Shown: in pieces, positions 56,040 to 64,000 of the stretch
Position numbering within the stretch: the stretch's first letter is position 1
Layout: the number at the start of each line of letters is the position of its first letter
NCBI GenBank assembly: GCA_964057225.1
Contig: CAXKVF010000072.1
Coordinates: 620,001-684,000 of the forward strand
Length of the DNA stretch: 64,000 bases
From: Auanema rhodensis
Taxonomy: Eukaryota > Nematoda > Chromadorea > Rhabditida > Rhabditidae
Direction of reading: 5' to 3'
Program-made: the position numbers and the translations under genes
The notes under the pieces: generated by a model
What the model was told of the DNA's origin: nothing
Database searches by the model: none
The model's input: only the letters and a program-made list of their open reading frames with translations

Positions 56040-59000
56040 GTTACCATGAACCAATATCAATACAAATTTGTTTTTAGACTAATATGGACATAGGGAATCT
56101 AATTTTGAAAACCGCATCTCTTTATCTTTCACGTGAAGCGAGTTACATACCAAGTGCACATCACGTGTACATTTAATTAGCATAAATTAAAGTTCACGTA
56201 AATTTCAAAGTCATGGTTACCATGAACCAATATCAATAAAAATTTGTTTTTAGACTAATATGGACATGGGGAATCTAATTTTGAAAACCGCATCTCTTTA
56301 TCTTTCACGTGAAGCGAGTTACATACCAAGTGCACATCACGTGTACATTTAATTAGCATAAATTAAAGTTCACGTAAATTTCAAAGTCATGGTTACCATG
56401 AAACAATATCAATAAAAATTTGTTTTTAGACTAATATGGACATGGGGAATCTAATTTTGAAAACCGCATCTCTTTATCTTTCACGTGAAGCGAGTTACAT
56501 ACCAAGTGCACATCACGTGTACATTTAATTAGCATAAATTAAAGTTCACGTAAATTTCAAAGTCATGGTTACCATGAACCAATATCAATAAAAATTTGTT
56601 TTTAGACTAATATGGACATGGGGAATCTAATTTTGAAAACCGCATCTCTTTATCTTTCACGTGAAGCGAGTTACATACCAAGTGCACATCACGTGTACAT
56701 TTAATTAGCATAAATTAAAGTTCACGTAAATTTCAAAGTCATGGTTACCATGAACCAATATCAATAAAAATTTGTTTTTAGACTAATATGGACATGGGGA
56801 ATCTAATTTTGAAAACCGCATCTCTTTATCTTTCACGTGAAGCGAGTTACATACCAAGTGCACATCACGTGTACATTTAATTAGCATAAATTAAAGTTCA
56901 CGTAAATTTCAAAGTCATGGTTACCATGAAACAATATCAATAAAAATTTGTTTTTAGACTAATATGGACATGGGGAATCTAATTTTGAAAACCGCATCTC
57001 TTTATCTTTCACGTGAAGCGAGTTACATACCAAGTGCACATCACGTGTACATTTAATTAGCATAAATTAAAGTTCACGTAAACTTCAAAGTCATGGTTAC
57101 CATGAACCAATATCAATACAAATTTGTTTTTAGACTAATATGGACATGGGGAATCTAATTTTGAAAACCGCATCTCTTTATCTTTCACGTGAAGCGAGTT
57201 ACATACCAAGTGCACATCACGTGTACATTTAATTAGCATAAATTAAAGTTCACGTAAATTTCAAAGTCATGGTTACCATGAACCAATATCAATACAAATT
57301 TGTTTTTAGACTAATATGGACATGGGGAATCTAATTTTGAAAACCGCATCTCTTTATCTTTCACGTGAAGCGAGTTACATACCAAGTGCACATCACGTGT
57401 ACATTTAATTAGCATAAATTAAAGTTCACGTAAATTTCAAAGTCATGGTTACCATGAAGCAATATCAATAAAATTTTGTTTTTAGACTAATATGGACAGG
57501 GGGAATCTAATTTTGAAAACCGCATCTCTTTATCTTTCACGTGAAGCGAGTTACATACCAAGTGCACATCACGTGTACATTTAATTAGCATAAATTAAAG
57601 TTCACGTAAATTTAAAAGTCATGGTTACCATGAACCAATATCAATAATAATTTGTTTTTAGACTAATATGGACATGGGGAATCTAATTTTGAAAACCGCA
57701 TCTCTTTATCTTTCACGTGAAGCGAGTTACATACCAAGTGCACATCACGTGTACATTTAATTAGCATAAATTAAAGTTCACGTAAACTTCAAAGTCATGG
57801 TTACCATGAACCAATATCAATACAAATTTGTTTTTAGACTAATATGGACATGGGGAATCTAATTTTGAAAACCGCATCTCTTTATCTTTCACGTGAAGCG
57901 AGTTACATACCAAGTGCACATCACGTGTACATTTAATTAGCATAAATTAAAGTTCACGTAAATTTCAAAGTCATGGTTACCATGAACCAATATCAATAAA
58001 AATTTGTTTTTAGACTAATATGGACATGGGGAATCTAATTTTGAAAACCGCATCTCTTTATCTCTCACGTGAAGCGAGTTACATACCAAGTGCACATCAC
58101 GTGTACATTTAATTAGCATAAATTAAAGTTCACGTAAATTTCAAAGTCATGGTTACCATGAACCAATATCAATACAAATTTGTTTTTAGACTAATATGGA
58201 CATGGGGAATCTAATTTTGAAAACCGCATCTCTTTATCTTTCACGTGAAGCGAGTTACATACCAAGTGCACATTACGTGTACATTTAATTAGCATAAATT
58301 AAAGTTCACGTAAATTTCAAAGTCATGGTTACCATGAACCAATATCAATACAAATTTGTTTTTAGACTAATATGGACATAGGGAATCTAATTTTGAAAAC
58401 CGCATCTCTTTATCTTTCACGTGAAGCGAGTTACATACCAAGTGCACATCACGTGTACATTTAATTAGCATAAATTAAAGTTCACGTAAATTTCAAAGTC
58501 ATGGTTACCATGAACCAATATCAATAAAAATTTGTTTTTAGACTAATATGGACATGGGGAATCTAATTTTGAAAACCGCATCTCTTTATCTTTCACGTGA
58601 AGCGAGTTACATACCAAGTGCACATCACGTGTACATTTAATTAGCATAAATTAAAGTTCACGTAAATTTCAAAGTCATGGTTACCATGAAACAATATCAA
58701 TAAAAATTTGTTTTTAGACTAATATGGACATGGGGAATCTAATTTTGAAAACCGCATCTCTTTATCTTTCACGTGAAGCGAGTTACATACCAAGTGCACA
58801 TCACGTGTACATTTAATTAGCATAAATTAAAGTTCACGTAAATTTCAAAGTCATGGTTACCATGAACCAATATCAATAAAAATTTGTTTTTAGACTAATA
58901 TGGACATGGGGAATCTAATTTTGAAAACCGCATCTCTTTATCTTTCACGTGAAGCGAGTTACATACCAAGTGCACATCACGTGTACATTTAATTAGCATA

Positions 59001-61380
59001 AATTAAAGTTCACGTAAATTTCAAAGTCATGGTTACCATGAACCAATATCAATAAAAATTTGTTTTTAGACTAATATGGACATGGGGAATCTAATTTTGA
59101 AAACCGCATCTCTTTATCTTTCACGTGAAGCGAGTTACATACCAAGTGCACATCACGTGTACATTTAATTAGCATAAATTAAAGTTCACGTAAATTTCAA
59201 AGTCATGGTTACCATGAAACAATATCAATAAAAATTTGTTTTTAGACTAATATGGACATGGGGAATCTAATTTTGAAAACCGCATCTCTTTATCTTTCAC
59301 GTGAAGCGAGTTACATACCAAGTGCACATCACGTGTACATTTAATTAGCATAAATTAAAGTTCACGTAAACTTCAAAGTCATGGTTACCATGAACCAATA
59401 TCAATACAAATTTGTTTTTAGACTAATATGGACATGGGGAATCTAATTTTGAAAACCGCATCTCTTTATCTTTCACGTGAAGCGAGTTACATACCAAGTG
59501 CACATCACGTGTACATTTAATTAGCATAAATTAAAGTTCACGTAAATTTCAAAGTCATGGTTACCATGAAGCAATATCAATAAAATTTTGTTTTTAGACT
59601 AATATGGACAGGGGGAATCTAATTTTGAAAACCGCATCTCTTTATCTTTCACGTGAAGCGAGTTACATACCAAGTGCACATCACGTGTACATTTAATTAG
59701 CATAAATTAAAGTTCACGTAAATTTAAAAGTCATGGTTACCATGAACCAATATCAATAATAATTTGTTTTTAGACTAATATGGACATGGGGAATCTAATT
59801 TTGAAAACCGCATCTCTTTATCTTTCACGTGAAGCGAGTTACATACCAAGTGCACATCACGTGTACATTTAATTAGCATAAATTAAAGTTCACGTAAACT
59901 TCAAAGTCATGGTTACCATGAACCAATATCAATACAAATTTGTTTTTAGACTAATATGGACATGGGGAATCTAATTTTGAAAACCGCATCTCTTTATCTT
60001 TCACGTGAAGCGAGTTACATACCAAGTGCACATCACGTGTACATTTAATTAGCATAAATTAAAGTTCACGTAACTTTCAAAGTCATGGTTACCATGAACC
60101 AATATCAATAAAAATTTGTTTTTAGACTAATATGGACATGGGGAATCTAATTTTGAAAACCGCATCTCTTTATCTTTCACGTGAAGCGAGTTACATACCA
60201 AGTGCACATCACGTGTACATTTAATTAGCATAAATTAAAGTTCACGTAAATTTCAAAGTCATGGTTACCATGAAACAATATCAATAAAAATTTGTTTTTA
60301 GACTAATATGGACATGGGGAATCTAATTTTGAAAACCGCATCTCTTTATCTTTCACGTGAAGCGAGTTACATACCAAGTGCACATCACGTGTACATTTAA
60401 TTAGCATAAATTAAAGTTCACGTAAACTTCAAAGTCATGGTTACCATGAACCAATATCAATACAAATTTGTTTTTAGACTAATATGGACATGGGGAATCT
60501 AATTTTGAAAACCGCATCTCTTTATCTTTCACGTGAAGCGAGTTACATACCAAGTGCACATCACGTGTACATTTAATTAGCATAAATTAAAGTTCACGTA
60601 AATTTCAAAGTCATGGTTACCATGAACCAATATCAATAAAAATTTGTTTTTAGACTAATATGGACATGGGGAATCTAATTTTGAAAACCGCATCTCTTTA
60701 TCTTTCACGTGAAGCGAGTTACATACCAAGTGCACATCACGTGTACATTTAATTAGCATAAATTAAAGTTCACGTAAATTTCAAAGTCATGGTTACCATG
60801 AAGCAATATCAATAAAATTTTGTTTTTAGACTAATATGGACAGGGGGAATCTAATTTTGAAAACCGCATCTCTTTATCTTTCACGTGAAGCGAGTTACAT
60901 ACCAAGTGCACATCACGTGTACATTTAATTAGCATAAATTAAAGTTCACGTAAATTTAAAAGTCATGGTTACCATGAACCAATATCAATAATAATTTGTT
61001 TTTAGACTAATATGGACATGGGGAATCTAATTTTGAAAACCGCATCTCTTTATCTTTCACGTGAAGCGAGTTACATACCAAGTGCACATCACGTGTACAT
61101 TTAATTAGCATAAATTAAAGTTCACGTAAACTTCAAAGTCATGGTTACCATGAACCAATATCAATACAAATTTGTTTTTAGACTAATATGGACATGGGGA
61201 ATCTAATTTTGAAAACCGCATCTCTTTATCTTTCACGTGAAGCGAGTTACATACCAAGTGCACATCACGTGTACATTTAATTAGCATAAATTAAAGTTCA
61301 CGTAACTTTCAAAGTCATGGTTACCATGAACCAATATCAATAAAAATTTGTTTTTAGACTAATATGGACATGGGGAATCT
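56040..61380 (+). repeat. Nested 13-, 12- and 7-monomer copies
   Basis: CATAGGGAATC at 56083 recurs near 58371 (13 monomers) and 61715 (19 more). GAAGCAATATC with AATAAAATTTTG then GGACAGGGGG, near 57491, recurs near 59603 (12 monomers) and 60835 (7 more). The unit after each carries AATTTAAAAGTC and AATAATAATTTG. Within the series, the second copy lacks one AATACAAA monomer present in the first, which accounts for 13 versus 12. CGTAACTTTC marks 60069 and 61301 (7 monomers). Confidence 0.82.
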
Positions 61381-63828
61381 AATTTTGAAAACCGCATCTC
61401 TTTATCTTTCACGTGAAGCGAGTTACATACCAAGTGCACATCACGTGTACATTTAATTAGCATAAATTAAAGTTCACGTAAATTTCAAAGTCATGGTTAC
61501 CATGAACCAATATCAATACAAATTTGTTTTTAGACTAATATGGACATGGGGAATCTAATTTTGAAAACCGCATCTCTTTATCTTTCACGTGAAGCGAGTT
61601 ACATACCAAGTGCACATTACGTGTACATTTAATTAGCATAAATTAAAGTTCACGTAAATTTCAAAGTCATGGTTACCATGAACCAATATCAATACAAATT
61701 TGTTTTTAGACTAATATGGACATAGGGAATCTAATTTTGAAAACCGCATCTCTTTATCTTTCACGTGAAGCGAGTTACATACCAAGTGCACATCACGTGT
61801 ACATTTAATTAGCATAAATTAAAGTTCACGTAAATTTCAAAGTCATGGTTACCATGAACCAATATCAATAAAAATTTGTTTTTAGACTAATATGGACATG
61901 GGGAATCTAATTTTGAAAACCGCATCTCTTTATCTTTCACGTGAAGCGAGTTACATACCAAGTGCACATCACGTGTACATTTAATTAGCATAAATTAAAG
62001 TTCACGTAAATTTCAAAGTCATGGTTACCATGAAACAATATCAATAAAAATTTGTTTTTAGACTAATATGGACATGGGGAATCTAATTTTGAAAACCGCA
62101 TCTCTTTATCTTTCACGTGAAGCGAGTTACATACCAAGTGCACATCACGTGTACATTTAATTAGCATAAATTAAAGTTCACGTAAATTTCAAAGTCATGG
62201 TTACCATGAACCAATATCAATAAAAATTTGTTTTTAGACTAATATGGACATGGGGAATCTAATTTTGAAAACCGCATCTCTTTATCTTTCACGTGAAGCG
62301 AGTTACATACCAAGTGCACATCACGTGTACATTTAATTAGCATAAATTAAAGTTCACGTAAATTTCAAAGTCATGGTTACCATGAACCAATATCAATACA
62401 AATTTGTTTTTAGACTAATATGGACATGGGGAATCTAATTTTGAAAACCGCATCTCTTTATCTTTCACGTGAAGCGAGTTACATACCAAGTGCACATCAC
62501 GTGTACATTTAATTAGCATAAATTAAAGTTCACGTAAATTTCAAAGTCATGGTTACCATGAACCAATATCAATAAAAATTTGTTTTTAGACTAATATGGA
62601 CATGGGGAATCTAATTTTGAAAACCGCATCTCTTTATCTTTCACGTGAAGCGAGTTACATACCAAGTGCACATCATGTGTACATTTAATTAGCATAAATT
62701 AAAGTTCACGTAAACTTCAAAGTCATGGTTACCATGAACCAATATCAATACAAATTTATTTTTAGACTAATATGGACATGGGGAATCTAATTTTGAAAAC
62801 CGCATCTCTTTATCTTTCACGTGAAGCGAGTTACATACCAAGTGCACATCACGTGTACATTTAATTAGCATAAATTAAAGTTCACGTAAATTTCAAAGTC
62901 ATGGTTACCATGAACCAATATCAATACAAATTTGTTTTTAGACTAATATGGACATGGGGAATCTAATTTTGAAAACCGCATCTCATTATCTTTCACGTGA
63001 AGCGAGTTACATACCAAGTGCACATCACGTGTACATTTAATTAGCATAAATTAAAGTTCACGTAAATTTCAAAGTCATGGTTACCATGAACCAATATCAA
63101 TAAAAATTTGTTTTTAGACTAATATGGACATGGGGAATCTAATTTTGAAAACCGCATCTCTTTATCTTTCACGTGAAGCGAGTTACATACCAAGTGCACA
63201 TCACGTGTACATTTAATTAGCATAAATTAAAGTTCACGTAAATTTCAAAGTCATGGTTACCATGAACCAATATCAATACAAATTTGTTTTTAGACTAATA
63301 TGGACATGGGGAATCTAATTTTGAAAACTGCATCACTTTATCTTTCACGTGAAGCGAGTTACATACCAAGTGCACATCACGTGTACATTTAATTAGCATA
63401 AATTAAAGTTCACGTAAATTTCAAAGTCATGGTTACCATGCACCAATATCAATAAAAATTTGTTTTTAGACTAATATGGACATGGGGAATCTAATTTTGA
63501 AAACCGCATCTCTTTATCTTTCACGTGAAGCGAGTTACATACCAAGTGCACATCACGTGTACATTTAATTAGCATAAATTAAAGTTCACGTAAATTTCAA
63601 AGTCATGGTTACCATGAACCAATATCAATAAAAATTTGTTTTTAGACTAATATGGACATGGGGAATCTAATTTTGAAAACCGCATCTCTTTATCTTTCAC
63701 GTGAAGCGAGTTACATACCAAGTGCACATCACGTGTACATTTAATTAGCATAAATTAAAGTTCACGTAAATTTCAAAGTCATGGTTACCATGAACCAATA
63801 TCAATACAAATTTGTTTTTAGACTAATA

Positions 63829-64000
63829 TGGACATGGGGAATCTAATTTTGAAAACCGCATCTCTTTATCTTTCACGTGAAGCGAGTTACATACCAAGTG
63901 CACATCACGTGTACATTTAATTAGCATAAATTAAAGTTCACGTAAATTTCAAAGTCATGGTTACCATGAACCAATATCAATAAAAATTTGTTTTTAGACT
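63829..64000 (+). repeat. Partial last monomer (172 of 176 bp)
   Basis: This is the first 172 bases of a consensus-like unit. It ends in TTTTTAGACT and lacks AATA, which shows that the array continues beyond the window. Confidence 0.95.

Larger units (their letters stand above)
1..64000 (+). repeat. 176-bp satellite DNA array, head to tail, whole window
   Basis: The phrase TGGACATGG recurs every 176 bases from position 1 to 63829. Counting unit starts gives 363 complete monomers and a 172-bp partial one. The arithmetic closes exactly with one +1, one +2 and seven -9 indels. All monomers lie in the same orientation. By eye most differ from the consensus at zero to four positions. Composition is about 32% GC (roughly 30 C and 26 G per monomer). 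Nucleosome-scale length, homogeneity and higher-order repeats are typical of eukaryotic centromeric or pericentromeric satellites; centromere function itself is inference. I do not recognise the family. No gene, RNA gene or mobile element interrupts it. Confidence 0.98.
49749..64000 (+). repeat. Array segment 5: AATACAAA-rich, 15-mer and nested 7/12/13-mer copies
   Basis: This is satellite with frequent AATACAAATTTG and CGTAAACTTC units. Markers of segments 2 and 3 (AATGTTG, TACAATTAA, CTTCCACGTG) are absent or nearly so. CATCACTTT survives in a few units. It contains the 2,640-bp duplication and the nested blocks at 56-61.4 kb. The final unit (63829-64000) is cut four bases short by the window edge. 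Confidence 0.75.

Noticed and set aside
1-64000. CRISPR array
   Set aside because: The units are continuous 176-bp repeats without unique spacers. CRISPR repeats are short and separated by differing spacers.
1-64000. CENP-B box
   Set aside because: The essential pattern NTTCGNNNNANNCGGGN needs CGGG. The consensus has neither CGGG nor CCCG on either strand.
1-64000. Complete yeast-type point centromere (CDEI-CDEII-CDEIII)
   Set aside because: Only the eight-base CDEI-like match is present. I see no CDEIII-like element with the TTCCGAA core, and point centromeres are single, not hundreds of tandem copies.
1-64000. Telomeric or subtelomeric repeats
   Set aside because: No TTAGGG, TTTAGGG or TTAGG runs occur on either strand.
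1-64000. Replication-origin iterons of a plasmid or phage
   Set aside because: Unit size, more than 360 copies and the absence of any replication gene do not fit iterons, which are about 20 bp and few.
1-64000. Known satellite families (Arabidopsis 178-bp, human alpha 171-bp, Brassica 176-bp)
   Set aside because: Length is similar, but the sequence does not match what I recall of these families. I therefore give no family name.

Overview
The window is one uninterrupted tandem satellite array. From base 1 to base 64000 it consists of a 176-bp, AT-rich (about 32% GC) monomer repeated head to tail on one strand. There are 363 complete monomers plus the first 172 bases of a 364th. Both edges cut the array, so its true length is unknown. 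I find no protein-coding gene, RNA gene, transposon, CRISPR array or non-satellite spacer. The organism is probably a eukaryote with a long-read assembly: monomer length near that of a nucleosome repeat, tens of kilobases of near-identical units, and higher-order repeats are typical of centromeric or pericentromeric satellites in plants and animals. I do not recognise the family and cannot name the species.

The monomer is numbered here from TGGACATGG. It carries CACGTG at 46-51 inside a perfect 10-bp palindrome (44-53), a second CACGTG at 78-83 within ATCACGTG, a third related site CACGTA at 111-116, and a near-perfect dyad TCATGGT-T-ACCATGA at 127-141. An A/T-rich end lies at about 150-176. 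Length is tightly kept: only nine monomers in the window differ from 176 bp (one of 177, one of 178, seven of 167).

Variants and higher-order repeats (HORs) divide the array into segments. (1) About 1-6 kb: short 6- and 7-monomer duplications. (2) About 6-22.9 kb: long interleaved copies offset by 13, 15, 17, 30, 32 and 45 monomers, several identical over 1-2.2 kb. (3) About 22.9-36 kb: short modules of 4-9 monomers marked by TACAATTAA, ATCAAATTTT and CATCACTTT variants. (4) About 36-49 kb: an ACTATAATGG variant and a lineage with a 9-bp deletion. (5) About 49-64 kb: the AATACAAA variant is common, with a 15-monomer tandem duplication and nested 7-, 12- and 13-monomer copies.

All duplications I traced are offset by whole numbers of monomers, once the nine indels are allowed for. 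That is what unequal exchange or conversion in register would give. Any function would be structural (chromatin or centromere identity) or through binding at the CACGTG sites. No gene product works here.
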